Shown piece after piece: positions 25,492 to 34,528 of a DNA stretch of 64,000 nt. The stretch comes from Bacteroidota bacterium (GTDB lineage: Bacteria; Bacteroidota; Bacteroidia; Chitinophagales; JADIYW01): positions 215,807-279,806 of the forward strand of contig CAUJCO010000012.1 in the NCBI GenBank assembly GCA_963169645.1, in the 5' to 3' direction. The notes below the pieces were generated by a model that worked only from the letters and a program-made list of their open reading frames with translations, was not told where the DNA came from and did no database searches. How positions within the stretch are numbered: position 1 is the stretch's first letter; every line of letters begins with the position of its first letter. Made by a program: the position numbers and the translations under genes.

Positions 25492-26289
25492 TTAATCCGA
25501 TTCGTCTAAAAATTTTTCAATTATAGGTATAATAAATTGCGATGATTTTGTAGAAGGAGATATCGTATTAATTTCTCCAATATATGTACCATGTCCACCC
25601 GGAATAATGGCTAATTGACAATTTGGAATTAATTGAGCCATTGCTACGATATGTTCATTTGTAGCGACATCTTTATCTCCATTTATTAATAAAACCTTGG
25701 CTTTAATTTTTTTTAAATCACTATCATCAAAATCTCGAAAATTATTCATTCTTTCAGCACATTTTTGATGCATATTTAATAATTTCTGCTTGTCTGGTGT
25801 GTGTGCTAAAAATGCACTTTTGTATGTTTCCGGCATATCATTCAATGTACTATTTTTTATGAAATCCCAAAATAAGGGGAAAGTACCATTTCTTTTTAAG
25901 ATAACGGATGCTACCACTATTTTATCACACTTATTAGGATATTTTATGGCAAATTGTATAGCCGTCATACCACCATTGCTAAATCCAAATAATGATGTTT
26001 TTTCAATATGTAGATTTTCCAATAACGTAGCAATATCATCAGCATCTTGTTCAAATGATAGCGGATTATCTCTGTCTTCCGTTCTGCCATGTGCTTGTAA
26101 CTCTATACAAATTAATTTTCTGCTTTTTGAAAATAATGGGATTGCATTTGCAAAAGTAGTTTGAATGGTAGAGCCACCACCATGAATTAATACAAGCGGT
26201 TTTCCTTTTCCATATATTTCATAATATAGTTGGATGCCGTTGATGTTGGAATATCCACTTTCATCCGGTTTTATTTCCAGTTTTTCCAT
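25492..26289 (-). CDS. Alpha/beta-hydrolase
   Basis: This protein is a serine alpha/beta-hydrolase with the oxyanion segment PLVLIHGGGSTIQTT and the nucleophile elbow LFGFSNGGMTA. The acid is probably in LINGDKDVAT, and the histidine in IIPGGHGTYIG. The frame is open to 26373, but the first 28 residues look unlike a hydrolase, so I take the internal ATG at 26289 (MEKLEIKPDESGY, 265 residues). It forms an operon with the downstream monooxygenase. It is divergent from the acyl-CoA dehydrogenase pair, so the 117-nt spacer likely holds both promoters. Confidence 0.85.
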   Translation of the reverse strand: MEKLEIKPDESGYSNINGIQLYYEIYGKGKPLVLIHGGGSTIQTTFANAIPLFSKSRKLICIELQAHGRTEDRDNPLSFEQDADDIATLLENLHIEKTSLFGFSNGGMTAIQFAIKYPNKCDKIVVASVILKRNGTFPLFWDFIKNSTLNDMPETYKSAFLAHTPDKQKLLNMHQKCAERMNNFRDFDDSDLKKIKAKVLLINGDKDVATNEHIVAMAQLIPNCQLAIIPGGHGTYIGEINTISPSTKSSQFIIPIIEKFLDESD

Positions 26290-26406
26290 TCTCAAACAAA
26301 TGTTATGTACGTACAAAAATTTCTTAACAATAGTGAAGCTATAAATTGCAATGCATGCATTATATTTCACCATTATTTCAAAACAAAATTAAATAAAAAA
26401 GTAAAC

Positions 26407-27717
26407 ATGAGTGACACTCCTTTAGCTAAGATGTTTGTTGCATTCAACAATGTTTTAGACAGCAAAGTGGGAACTTCTTTAGGGTTGCGAAAATGGGTGG
26501 AAAAAATCACCTATCAAGGCACTTACCAAGGAGCCAATCTTGCGAAAAAATCTTCCAGACTTTTTCCCAAATCCAATAAGCAATCATCAGCACAACGTTT
26601 AGGTGATGTAAAGAAATCGGATTTTTTTGACTTGAATCTGACTGAAGAACAACAAATGATTCATCAAACAATTCAGCAATTTGCATCGCAGTATCTTCGA
26701 AAAAATGCAGAAAAAATAAATGTAGATTGTGCTATTCCGGAAGAAATTGTAAACGAATTTAACGCATTAGGATTGCCTTATTATGCTGTTCCGGAAACAT
26801 TGGGTGGCGTGTTGTCTGATAAAGCAACGGTTACCCAAATGATTATTGCAGAAGGTATGGCACACGGCGATTTAGGTATGGCATTGGCACTTTTAACTCC
26901 GGTGAATACCCTTAATGCGATTACACGTTGGGGAACCGTTGCTCAACAAGAAAGATATATTCCATCCTTTTTAGATGAACAAAATCCTGTAACAGCCACA
27001 ATTGCCATTAATGAAAATGTAGCTTTATTTGATCCATTTGTATTAACAACGAAAGCAGTTAAAAATGGAGATACGTATATTCTGAATGGCGTAAAAGCAT
27101 CCGTTCCATTAGTCAACACTGCTGAGTTATTTTTGATTGCAGCAGAAGTAGAAGGTGAAGGTCCGGCACTTTTTATCGTAGAATCGTCTTCAGATGGCTT
27201 AGAAGTTGAAGCACAAAATGCTATGGGTTTGCGTCCGGCAGCGTTGGGTAATATCATCTTAAAAGAAGTAAGTGTAGATGCTGATGCAAGATTAGGAGAT
27301 AATACATTCGACTATGCAACATTTATTAGTTATGCACGAATAGGTTGGTGTTCTTTGGCAATGGGAACCATTCAAGCCATATTAGATGAAGTAATTCCGT
27401 ATGCCAATAATCGTATCGCGTTTGGTGAGCCAATTTCACATCGTCAATCCGTTGCGTTTATGATTGCAAATATCCGTATTGAATTAGATGGAATTAAAAT
27501 ATTGACACAACGTGCAGCTGCATTGGCAGAGCAAGGAAAACCATTCCAACGCGAAGCATATTTGGCAGCCGTTGCTTGTCAAGAATATGCTATGAACATT
27601 GGTACTGACGGTGTTCAACTATTTGGTGGAATCGGCTTTATGCGCGATTTTCCGGCAGAACGCTGGTACAGAGATCTACGTGCCGTGTCTTGGTGTTTTA
27701 ATGGAATGCATCTTTAA
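26407..27717 (+). CDS. Acyl-CoA dehydrogenase homologue lacking the catalytic glutamate (subunit 1)
   Basis: The open frame begins at 26230, but the family-like N-terminus starts at the ATG at 26407 (436 residues), which I use. It has the acyl-CoA dehydrogenase fold: LNLTEEQQMIHQTIQQF, the middle beta domain, and the C-terminal FAD-contact motif QLFGGIGFMRDFPAERWYRD (about 404-423). Two key features are missing. The flavin-contact TEPGAGSD segment is replaced by INENVALFDPF, and the catalytic EGT is replaced by FNG just before the C-terminus. It probably works with the next gene product as a hetero-oligomer rather than alone. The second dehydrogenase starts 17 nt downstream. Confidence 0.88.
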   Translation: MSDTPLAKMFVAFNNVLDSKVGTSLGLRKWVEKITYQGTYQGANLAKKSSRLFPKSNKQSSAQRLGDVKKSDFFDLNLTEEQQMIHQTIQQFASQYLRKNAEKINVDCAIPEEIVNEFNALGLPYYAVPETLGGVLSDKATVTQMIIAEGMAHGDLGMALALLTPVNTLNAITRWGTVAQQERYIPSFLDEQNPVTATIAINENVALFDPFVLTTKAVKNGDTYILNGVKASVPLVNTAELFLIAAEVEGEGPALFIVESSSDGLEVEAQNAMGLRPAALGNIILKEVSVDADARLGDNTFDYATFISYARIGWCSLAMGTIQAILDEVIPYANNRIAFGEPISHRQSVAFMIANIRIELDGIKILTQRAAALAEQGKPFQREAYLAAVACQEYAMNIGTDGVQLFGGIGFMRDFPAERWYRDLRAVSWCFNGMHL

Positions 27718-27734
27718 TCTTTAAATCAAAAAAA

Positions 27735-28934
27735 ATGAATCTCGAAATACCTAAAAAATTTAAACCGGTTTCTGAAGCTGCATTGATGGCAGCAAAATCC
27801 ATCTTCAGACCAATATCTCGAAAATACGACACACAGGAACATGCATATCCAAAAGAATTGGATTTGTTTGCTGCTGCATTAGATGGTATGAATGATGCCG
27901 GTGGTGCTGTGGGTGGTGCTGCCGGAAGCAGAGGAGAAAAAGTAGAAGATGTTGCCGTGAAAAATGGTGCAAATATGGCAAACGTTATCAATATCATGAC
28001 GATGTGTTATGGTGATGTAGGTTTGTTATTGGCTATACCTCGACAAGGGTTGGGAAATGCTGCCATTGCTGCTGTTGCCAACGATGAGCAATTAAAACGT
28101 TTCGGTAAATTATGGGCTGCAATGGCTATTACAGAACCCGGAGCCGGTTCTGATTCCGCATCTATTACTACTACTGCTGTAAAAGATGGAGATGACTATA
28201 TATTAAATGGCGAGAAAATATTTGTTACTGCGGGTGAACGTGCTGATGCCATTGTTGTGTGGGCTTCTTTAGATAAAAATTTGGGAAGAGCCGCTATCAA
28301 ATCATTTGTGGTAGAGCAAGGCACACCCGGCATGCAGTTAGTGCGTTTAGAAACCAAAATGGGCATACGTGCTTCTGATACGGCAGCAATTTCGTTTGTA
28401 AATTGTCGAGTTCCGGCTGCTAACTTATTGGGCTCACCTGAAATTGATGTAAAGAAAGGTTTTGCCGGTGTAATGGAAACGTTTGATAATACACGTCCGT
28501 TTGTGGCTGCAATGGCAGTTGGATGTGCAGAAGCAGCATTGGAGCGTACGAAGGAAATTTTAAAAGAACAAATTAATTTGAACTATACTTCACCTATTAA
28601 TAATTTAAAATCAGTAGAAGCGGAAGTATTAAAATTAGAAGCAGATTATGAAGCGGCTCGCTTACTTACCATTAAAGCAGCATGGTTAGCCGATAATAAA
28701 ATCCCCAATTCAATGGAAGCATCTATTTGCAAAGCAAAAGCCGGACGAATTGGAAATAAAATCACCTTAAAATGTGTAGAATTATGTAGTAGCATGGGCT
28801 ATTCCGAAGCAGAGTTGTTGGAAAAATGGGCACGTGATTCCAAAATATTAGATATTTTTGAAGGTACACAACAAATACAACAACTAATTATTGCACGCAG
28901 ACTTTTAGGAAAATCATCTAAAGATTTGAAATAA
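27735..28934 (+). CDS. Acyl-CoA dehydrogenase (catalytic subunit 2)
   Basis: This 399-residue dehydrogenase has AMAITEPGAGSDSAS (TEPGAGSD at 133-140) and the catalytic base Glu376 in LDIFEGTQQIQQL. The motif that normally grips FAD across the subunit interface is degenerate (ELCSSMGYSE in place of QxxGGxGY). The partner gene has exactly that motif and lacks the other two. A Gly/Ala-rich loop (about 51-82) is unusual. It is probably one half of an alpha2beta2 enzyme like those of mycobacterial sterol degradation. A bidirectional terminator separates it from a convergent acyl-CoA synthetase gene. Confidence 0.9.
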   Translation: MNLEIPKKFKPVSEAALMAAKSIFRPISRKYDTQEHAYPKELDLFAAALDGMNDAGGAVGGAAGSRGEKVEDVAVKNGANMANVINIMTMCYGDVGLLLAIPRQGLGNAAIAAVANDEQLKRFGKLWAAMAITEPGAGSDSASITTTAVKDGDDYILNGEKIFVTAGERADAIVVWASLDKNLGRAAIKSFVVEQGTPGMQLVRLETKMGIRASDTAAISFVNCRVPAANLLGSPEIDVKKGFAGVMETFDNTRPFVAAMAVGCAEAALERTKEILKEQINLNYTSPINNLKSVEAEVLKLEADYEAARLLTIKAAWLADNKIPNSMEASICKAKAGRIGNKITLKCVELCSSMGYSEAELLEKWARDSKILDIFEGTQQIQQLIIARRLLGKSSKDLK

Positions 28935-28954
28935 TTTTTTTTCACTACTTCTAT

Positions 28955-28985
28955 AAAAAACCTCGACGATAAGTCGAGGTTTTTT
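28955..28985. terminator. Bidirectional terminator between acyl-CoA dehydrogenase and acyl-CoA synthetase genes
   Basis: CCTCGAC (28961-28967) pairs with GTCGAGG (28973-28979) around a 5-nt loop, flanked by six A and six T, so it can end transcripts from both convergent genes. Confidence 0.88.
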
Positions 28986-28992
28986 ATACATA

Positions 28993-30816
28993 TTATAATC
29001 CTTTGGATTGTATTTCATTCAATATTTTTTCTGATAGCATTTGATATGGTTCGTGTTTATTTCGTTTTACCCAAACAGTTGTAGTAGTATTTTCAAAACT
29101 TTCTTTTTTCAACTCTTTTTTTACTACTTTAAAGGTGGATGTAAATTCAAATGTATCTACCATTCGAATGAAAACAGGCATCGCATACGACGGTAATTCT
29201 TTTTGCAAATATTGTTCAAAATCTATCCAATCAAAGTGTGTGTCGGGTTTAAGAAGTAGTGCCGCCATTCCGGCTTTTCCATCGGTATGTGGTATGCTTA
29301 CTCCATACACCGTGCATTGTTCAATTGCATCGTATTTATTGATAATTTCTTCTACTTCAGCTGTAGCTACATTTTCACCTTTCCATCTAAAGGTATCACC
29401 TTCTCTGTCCACAAATTGCGAATGTAAAAATCCGATATTTCGCATGATATCGCCGGTATTAAACCATACATCACCTTTTTTAAACGCATTCCGAAATAAT
29501 TTTTTCTCACTTTCTTCTTTATTGATATACCCCGGAAAAGGATATTGTTCCGATATTTCAAAAACCATTAAACCAACTTCGCCCCATTTTACCTTTTTCA
29601 AAAATCCTTTTTTATCATATATCGGTTCACCACGTTCGCGGTCGTATTCAACAATTTCGTATTGAGTGGCACACCAACCAACGGTATTGTCTATGTTTAA
29701 AGTGTTGGTAAAGGTCATATTTCCTTCAGAAGATGCATAAAATTCATAGACTTCATCAATGTGAAATCGCTCTTTAAAATCTTTCCAAATATCCGGTCTT
29801 AATCCATTTCCAATTATCTTTCTTACACGATGTAGTTGGTCGTATTTACTCGGTGGACTGTTGTATAAATAACGACAAATATCACCAATGTAAATAAATG
29901 CAGATGCATTAAATTTTACGGCATCTTTCCAAAATTCCGATGCGGAAAATTTTCTGCGAATGGCCAATGCTGCACCACTTGCTGCAGAACTCGACCATGC
30001 AATTAATAAGGCATTAGAATGATAAAAAGGAATGCTTACATAAATTACATCTTTACTATTTAAACTTAAATTTAAGGTGCCAAACCAATGCATACAACTT
30101 AGCCATTTGCGCTGTGTTTGTATAGAAGCTTTTGGCATACCGGTAGTTCCGGAAGTAAAAATAAAGGCAAAAGGTGTACCGGCTGTGATGTTGCGTACAC
30201 CGGAAATATTGTGCGTTGAATAATTTTGTAGTTGGCTAGCAACATCCAAAAAATATGAAGGTAGCTTTTGCTTGCCTTTGTCTTTAATACCTAAATATAT
30301 TTTTTTACCAGGTGATTGCAACTCATTTTTTACTTCTTCAAAAGCAGTAATTAGTTCTTCGCCTACAATAAAAAAACCATCATTTTTTTGATTAATACTA
30401 TGCGTTAATACAATAGAGCGTTGGTTAGAATTTATGAGTGATGCCACCGCACCAATTTTTGCAAGTGCTGCAACAATAAATAATACTTCTGGTCGGTTTT
30501 CTAAAAATACGATTGCAACATGTCCTTTGCGAATACCTTGTTCTATAAACAAATGCGCATATTGATTGACTGTTTCATTGAGTTCTTGATGTGTCCATTT
30601 CTTATCTTCAAATAAAATAGCATTTTTATTTTTATGTCGGATGGCATTGTATTCTAACACTCTTCCAATAGATTGTTTGTCCGAATCTTTGAGCAAAAGT
30701 GCCGGAATGCCTCCAAAAATTAATCCCGGAATTTTCTTTGGTAAACGTTGAAATAACTGAGGAATAAATTCTCTTAGCTGAATAGTATTTTTTTTGTCAG
30801 ATGATGAATTAGACAC
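28993..30816 (-). CDS. FATP-type long/very-long-chain acyl-CoA synthetase
   Basis: This 607-residue adenylate-forming enzyme activates a fatty or branched acid to its CoA ester. The AMP motif is FAFIFTSGTTGMPKAS (about 214-229). Other marks are YEFYASSEGNMTF, WFNTGDI and FVDREGDTFRWKGENVATAEVEEI, which is the FATP/FadD6 pattern rather than FadD. The C-terminal FTSTFKVVKKELKKE carries the catalytic lysine. The start is GTG. A -7-like TATTTTTA lies 15 nt upstream on the minus strand. It is convergent with the acyl-CoA dehydrogenase pair, and a shared pathway is plausible but not shown. Confidence 0.88.
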   Translation of the reverse strand: MSNSSSDKKNTIQLREFIPQLFQRLPKKIPGLIFGGIPALLLKDSDKQSIGRVLEYNAIRHKNKNAILFEDKKWTHQELNETVNQYAHLFIEQGIRKGHVAIVFLENRPEVLFIVAALAKIGAVASLINSNQRSIVLTHSINQKNDGFFIVGEELITAFEEVKNELQSPGKKIYLGIKDKGKQKLPSYFLDVASQLQNYSTHNISGVRNITAGTPFAFIFTSGTTGMPKASIQTQRKWLSCMHWFGTLNLSLNSKDVIYVSIPFYHSNALLIAWSSSAASGAALAIRRKFSASEFWKDAVKFNASAFIYIGDICRYLYNSPPSKYDQLHRVRKIIGNGLRPDIWKDFKERFHIDEVYEFYASSEGNMTFTNTLNIDNTVGWCATQYEIVEYDRERGEPIYDKKGFLKKVKWGEVGLMVFEISEQYPFPGYINKEESEKKLFRNAFKKGDVWFNTGDIMRNIGFLHSQFVDREGDTFRWKGENVATAEVEEIINKYDAIEQCTVYGVSIPHTDGKAGMAALLLKPDTHFDWIDFEQYLQKELPSYAMPVFIRMVDTFEFTSTFKVVKKELKKESFENTTTTVWVKRNKHEPYQMLSEKILNEIQSKGL

Positions 30817-30950
30817 GATATTTAATTTGCTTAAAAATACATGCTTGTATTTTTTTTACCAACATTTTTGTGCTAACTTATTCTTATATACTAATAAAAA
30901 TGGACATAAATTAATCTATGTAAACTAATTATTTGAGTAAACTCAGTTCA

Positions 30951-31148
30951 TTATTTCTCTATTTCTGATTTTTTTTCGAATAATGAAAATAATAAACCAC
31001 CCATTACCGCACCATACAATGTGCTGTTGATTGGTTTGGAGGTAATTGCACAAGTGCCGGAACTGCAACCTACATATTTCCAATATAAATAACCAAAGAT
31101 GGCTCCCAATACAACACCGATTATGGTTAGTAAAGTTGATTTTTTCAT
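30951..31148 (-). CDS. DUF6132 family small membrane protein
   Basis: This 65-residue protein has two short hydrophobic helices around a conserved Cys segment, KYVGCSSGTCAITSKPINS, which fits the DUF6132 family common in Bacteroidota. The two cysteines are spaced C-x4-C. Its function is unknown. It is the last gene of a run with the haem lipoprotein and the metallo-hydrolase/rhodanese protein, so a role in sulfur chemistry is possible. Confidence 0.72.
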   Translation of the reverse strand: MKKSTLLTIIGVVLGAIFGYLYWKYVGCSSGTCAITSKPINSTLYGAVMGGLLFSLFEKKSEIEK

Positions 31149-31175
31149 TTCAATTTTTTTTGATATTTTTTCTCA

Positions 31176-31769
31176 CTATAGTGCTGTAGCTAATTGAATT
31201 TTCCACATGCCACGTAATTCACCTAATGTATAGTTGGTGGCTTTGTCATTTGGATAGTTAGCTTGAATTAGTCGTTGAGTGCTCAACGGAATATCGTTTT
31301 GGGTACCATGACATTTTAAACAGGTTGGCATTGCTAATGCAATAGGTTTATAATAATACGTTTCGCCTTTGTTATTTACCTGTATAAAGTGTGTTTTTAA
31401 TTGGTTGATTTTTTCCCAAGCAAGTTTATCCTCTTCCAACATAATAGCATTTTTAGGATTTCTATTTTTATCACTTAAGCGTTGTATGTTGGTGTGGTAT
31501 TTTTGTGCAACTGCGTCCGTCAGTAGCATTGCATTTTCATTACAATAGGATATAGCATAGTCAGTTCCACCTTTTTGAATGGCGGAACTGACTTGCATGA
31601 GTAAATTTCGTTGTGCTGTAGTTGCCATGCTGTCACCATCGGCTAATAATTCAGCTTCGGTTTTGGATGTATTTTTTTCTGTAGATTTCGTATTTGCATT
31701 GTTTGAGTTACATGCTGAAATGAGCATTAAAAAGGCAATTATAAATCTGATTCTAGATGATACATGCAT
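31176..31769 (-). CDS. Tll0287-like (DUF3365) haem c-binding lipoprotein
   Basis: This 197-residue protein has a lipoprotein signal (LMLISAC, about residue 20) and a domain that fits the Tll0287-like/DUF3365 family. It has SAIQKGGTDYAISYCNENA, DKNRNPKNAIMLEEDKLAWE and a c-type haem motif CLKCH near residue 148. These domains sense or carry electrons in the periplasm. It lies 18 nt after the metallo-hydrolase/rhodanese gene and 27 nt before the DUF6132 gene, so the three form an apparent operon. Confidence 0.83.
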   Translation of the reverse strand: MHVSSRIRFIIAFLMLISACNSNNANTKSTEKNTSKTEAELLADGDSMATTAQRNLLMQVSSAIQKGGTDYAISYCNENAMLLTDAVAQKYHTNIQRLSDKNRNPKNAIMLEEDKLAWEKINQLKTHFIQVNNKGETYYYKPIALAMPTCLKCHGTQNDIPLSTQRLIQANYPNDKATNYTLGELRGMWKIQLATAL

Positions 31770-31787
31770 ACATTGAATTTTTTAAGC

Positions 31788-33200
31788 TTATGCCAATATT
31801 TTTGATTGACAAACAAAATCTGTTTTTGGAATTTCTGTAGTAGCAATGGCATTGAAACCACCCTCAATTTCAGTGAAATTTCTATACCCACGTGCTTGCA
31901 ATATACTGGCAGCCATCATACTTCTGTAACCGCCGGCACAATGCATATAAAAATGTTCATTTGGGTTGATGTCTTTTATCCAATCATTGATGTAGGAAAG
32001 TGGTTTGCTATATGCATCTTCGATATGTTCCGCAGCATATTCACTTTCTTTCCGGATATCAATAACTTTATCTGTTTTAATGTTTAATTGCTGCGCAAAT
32101 TGTTGGGCAGAAATTCTATTCACTGTATCAATTTCTTTATTGGCCTGTATCCAAGCATCTATTCCACCATCTAAATATCCAAGCATATTATCAAATCCAA
32201 CACGACTTAAACGCGTAATAACCTCTTCTTCTTTTCCGTTGTCAGTAACTAATAATAGCGGTTGTTTTACGTCTGCAATCAAGGCACCAACCCAAGGAGC
32301 AAAATCACCATTGACACCAATATTGATAGACTGCGGAATAAATGCTTTTGCAAAATCGCTGTTATTTCTTGTGTCTAAAATAAGTGCACCTGAGTTTTCC
32401 GCTACTGTTTCAAATTCTGCAACCGATAATGCTCGTTTTCCACTTTTCATTACGTTGTCAAAACTATTGTAACCTGATTTGTTCATCGCTACATTCATCC
32501 CAAAATAACTTGGAGGCGGCAACAATCCATCTAATACCGATTTTATAAATGCTTCTTTATTCGGCTGATTCAAGGCGTAGTTTATTTTCTTTTGATTTCC
32601 TAAACTATCTACAGTTTCTTTCATCATATTTTTGCCACATGCAGAACCTGCACCATGTGCCGGATAAACAGTTATGTCATCTGCTAATGGCAATATTTTT
32701 TGATATAAACTATCGTACAATAAACCGGCTAATTCTTCTTGTGTAAGATTGGCTGCTTTTTGTGCTAAATCCGGTCTGCCTACATCGCCTAAAAATAGTG
32801 TATCACCACTGAAAAGGGCTGTTTCTTTTCCATTTTCATCTATCAAAAGTAAACAAATACTTTCCATAGTATGTCCCGGTGTATGCAACACTTTTAGTTG
32901 AATGTTACCTACTTTAAACACTTGATTGTCGCTTGCAATAATTGCATTAAATGCCGGTGTTGCTGTTGGCCCATAAACGATAGATGCATTAGTTGCATGA
33001 CTTAAATCCAGATGACCACTTACAAAATCAGCGTGGAAATGTGTTTCAAAAATATATTTTAAGGTGGTATTGTCTTTCTCCAATCTTTCCAAATAAGGTT
33101 TTGTTTCTCTTAATGGATCAATAATTGCAGCTTCACCATTGGAAGAAATATAATAAGCACCTTGTGCTAAACATCCTGTGTAAATTTGTTCTATTTTCAT
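31788..33200 (-). CDS. Metallo-beta-lactamase fold hydrolase with two rhodanese domains
   Basis: Residues 1 to about 245 of this 470-residue protein are a metallo-hydrolase of the persulfide-dioxygenase/glyoxalase II type (THFHADFVSGH, HTPGHTMES, FSGDTLFLGDVGRPDL, VYPAHGAGSACG). Two rhodanese domains follow (about 255-360 and 370-465). The first lacks the catalytic cysteine (LLVTDNGKEE in its place). The second retains it in YMHCAGGYRS. The combination is found in enzymes handling glutathione or protein persulfides. It heads an operon with a haem lipoprotein and a DUF6132 protein. Confidence 0.9.
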   Translation of the reverse strand: MKIEQIYTGCLAQGAYYISSNGEAAIIDPLRETKPYLERLEKDNTTLKYIFETHFHADFVSGHLDLSHATNASIVYGPTATPAFNAIIASDNQVFKVGNIQLKVLHTPGHTMESICLLLIDENGKETALFSGDTLFLGDVGRPDLAQKAANLTQEELAGLLYDSLYQKILPLADDITVYPAHGAGSACGKNMMKETVDSLGNQKKINYALNQPNKEAFIKSVLDGLLPPPSYFGMNVAMNKSGYNSFDNVMKSGKRALSVAEFETVAENSGALILDTRNNSDFAKAFIPQSINIGVNGDFAPWVGALIADVKQPLLLVTDNGKEEEVITRLSRVGFDNMLGYLDGGIDAWIQANKEIDTVNRISAQQFAQQLNIKTDKVIDIRKESEYAAEHIEDAYSKPLSYINDWIKDINPNEHFYMHCAGGYRSMMAASILQARGYRNFTEIEGGFNAIATTEIPKTDFVCQSKILA

Positions 33201-33316
33201 CGTCTAATTTGCTTTTTAATATATTAATTTGATAAGGCAAATTTCGGATACACTTTTTCAATTGTCAGTTACTTTGGTTACATATCTCGTGTGTATTTTT
33301 CTGCGTCATAAATAAA

Positions 33317-33357
33317 TGTTTACGTACACTTTTAAAGTGCATATTTAAATGTAAACA
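33317..33357. promoter_or_regulatory. Nested inverted repeats upstream of the rhodanese operon
   Basis: TGTTTAC (33317-33323) and GTAAACA (33351-33357) form the outer arms. Inside, CACTTTTAAAGTG (33327-33339) is a second palindrome. The cluster lies 117 nt before the metallo-hydrolase start and just past the Gfo/Idh stop. It may be an operator or a transcript-end structure; no T-run supports termination. Confidence 0.35.
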
Positions 33358-33373
33358 ATAAAAAGGAAAAAGA

Positions 33374-34378
33374 TTAGGCGAATTTGAGTTCTTGTGCAGT
33401 TTGAATACCAGTATTTAAACCATTTAACTTATTTATTTTTCGCAATATTTCACACGCTACTTCTAAGCTTTTTAAGCCATCTAACGCACTGATAATTGGT
33501 TCTCTATTAAAAATTAAACATTCGGCAAAACTATTGAGTTCTTCTTTAAGTGCATCGTATTCGTCTAAAACAACTGTTGAGGTATTGAGGAATTTAGTAC
33601 ACGTATTTTGTTGCATGGCAACTGAATTGTGCAATGCTTTTTCTGAAAGATGTAGTATTTCTGCTTCTCGATGTAAGAAATCTAATGTGGTGTGATTCTC
33701 TTTCTGAAAGAAAGAAATTTTTCGCATTTTTTGAGGTGCGGTGCGACTTGCCGTTAAGTTGGCAACACAACCATTGTCAAATTCTATTCGGGCATTAGCA
33801 ACATCAATCGTATCGGATAATACAGCTACACCACTTGCATTAATATGTTTAATATTTGCTTTCACGATAGATAAAACAATGTCGATATCATGAATCATCA
33901 TATCCAAAATCACGGAATCAGAAGTGCGTTTTGCATCGAACGGGATAAGTCGATGTGCTTCTATGAACATCGGATGCATCTGTTGAGATTTTAAGGATAG
34001 ATATGCCGGATTAAATCGCTCAATATGTCCGATTTGGAATTTAATACCTGCTTCCCGAACTAATTCAACCAACTTTTTAGCATCGTCGATATTGTTTGAA
34101 ATGGGTTTATCTAAAAAAACATGCTTTCCGTATTTTATAGCTTTTTCTGCATAGAAAAAATGTGAATCTGCCGGTGTTAATATATCCACTGCATCGCATT
34201 GTTGAATTAATTCATCTACATCGTGGAAGCATTGAACGGTGAAATCTTCTTCAATTTTTTGAAGTTTCTCCGGTTCGATATCATAGCATCCAATCACCTT
34301 AAAATACGGAGATTCCATCAATTTTTCAAAGTGCTGAACACCTAAACGACCTAGTCCTATGATGCCAATTTTTATCAT
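33374..34378 (-). CDS. Gfo/Idh/MocA family oxidoreductase
   Basis: This protein has an N-terminal Rossmann domain (IKIGIIGLGRLGVQHFEKL) and the EKP-type motif HVFLDKPISNN, followed by IGHIERFNPAYLSL and the HDIDIVLSIV segment of the substrate domain. These are NAD(P)-dependent sugar or inositol dehydrogenases; substrate unknown. The frame extends to a TTG at 34390, but that codon lies inside a CAAAAATA -7 box (minus strand), so the start must be the ATG at 34378 (334 residues). Confidence 0.88.
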   Translation of the reverse strand: MIKIGIIGLGRLGVQHFEKLMESPYFKVIGCYDIEPEKLQKIEEDFTVQCFHDVDELIQQCDAVDILTPADSHFFYAEKAIKYGKHVFLDKPISNNIDDAKKLVELVREAGIKFQIGHIERFNPAYLSLKSQQMHPMFIEAHRLIPFDAKRTSDSVILDMMIHDIDIVLSIVKANIKHINASGVAVLSDTIDVANARIEFDNGCVANLTASRTAPQKMRKISFFQKENHTTLDFLHREAEILHLSEKALHNSVAMQQNTCTKFLNTSTVVLDEYDALKEELNSFAECLIFNREPIISALDGLKSLEVACEILRKINKLNGLNTGIQTAQELKFA

Positions 34379-34387
34379 TGCGTTACT

Positions 34388-34395
34388 CAAAAATA
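34388..34395 (-). promoter_or_regulatory. -7 promoter box of the Gfo/Idh gene
   Basis: TATTTTTG on the minus strand (34395-34388), 9 nt before the ATG at 34378. It overlaps the upstream in-frame TTG and so decides the start. Confidence 0.5.
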
Positions 34396-34516
34396 CGATA
34401 GCCTATAAATAAAATAAACTTAAATAATCCACTAAATGTGTATTAATGAGCTTTTTATACATAAAACGAGTTTCAATTTGGTGAAGTTTTTAATGATTTG
34501 TTTATGATAGAAGTCG

Positions 34517-34524
34517 TATTTTTG
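34517..34524 (+). promoter_or_regulatory. -7 promoter box immediately before mtaB (leaderless start)
   Basis: TATTTTTG ends only 4 nt before the GTG start of mtaB, so transcription would begin at or within a nucleotide or two of the start codon. TTTG lies 16 nt upstream (34497-34500). Confidence 0.55.
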
Positions 34525-34528
34525 TAAG

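Noticed and set aside
26230..26406. In-frame extension of the first acyl-CoA dehydrogenase by 59 residues
   Set aside because: It overlaps the divergent hydrolase gene's start region and encodes sequence unlike the family; the ATG at 26407 fits homologues.
29135..29665. Open frame of 176 codons antisense to the acyl-CoA synthetase gene
   Set aside because: Serine/proline-rich shadow translation opposite a conserved enzyme.
30934..30945. TGAGTAAACTCA, another TGA-N6-TCA palindrome
   Set aside because: It is about 100 nt from the nearest -7-like box, lies just past the DUF6132 stop, and lacks the ATGA/TCAT flanks of the two NO-island sites; chance is likely in AT-rich DNA.
32005..32472. Long open frame antisense to the rhodanese gene
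   Set aside because: It is a shadow of a well-supported gene; the translation has no family resemblance or promoter.
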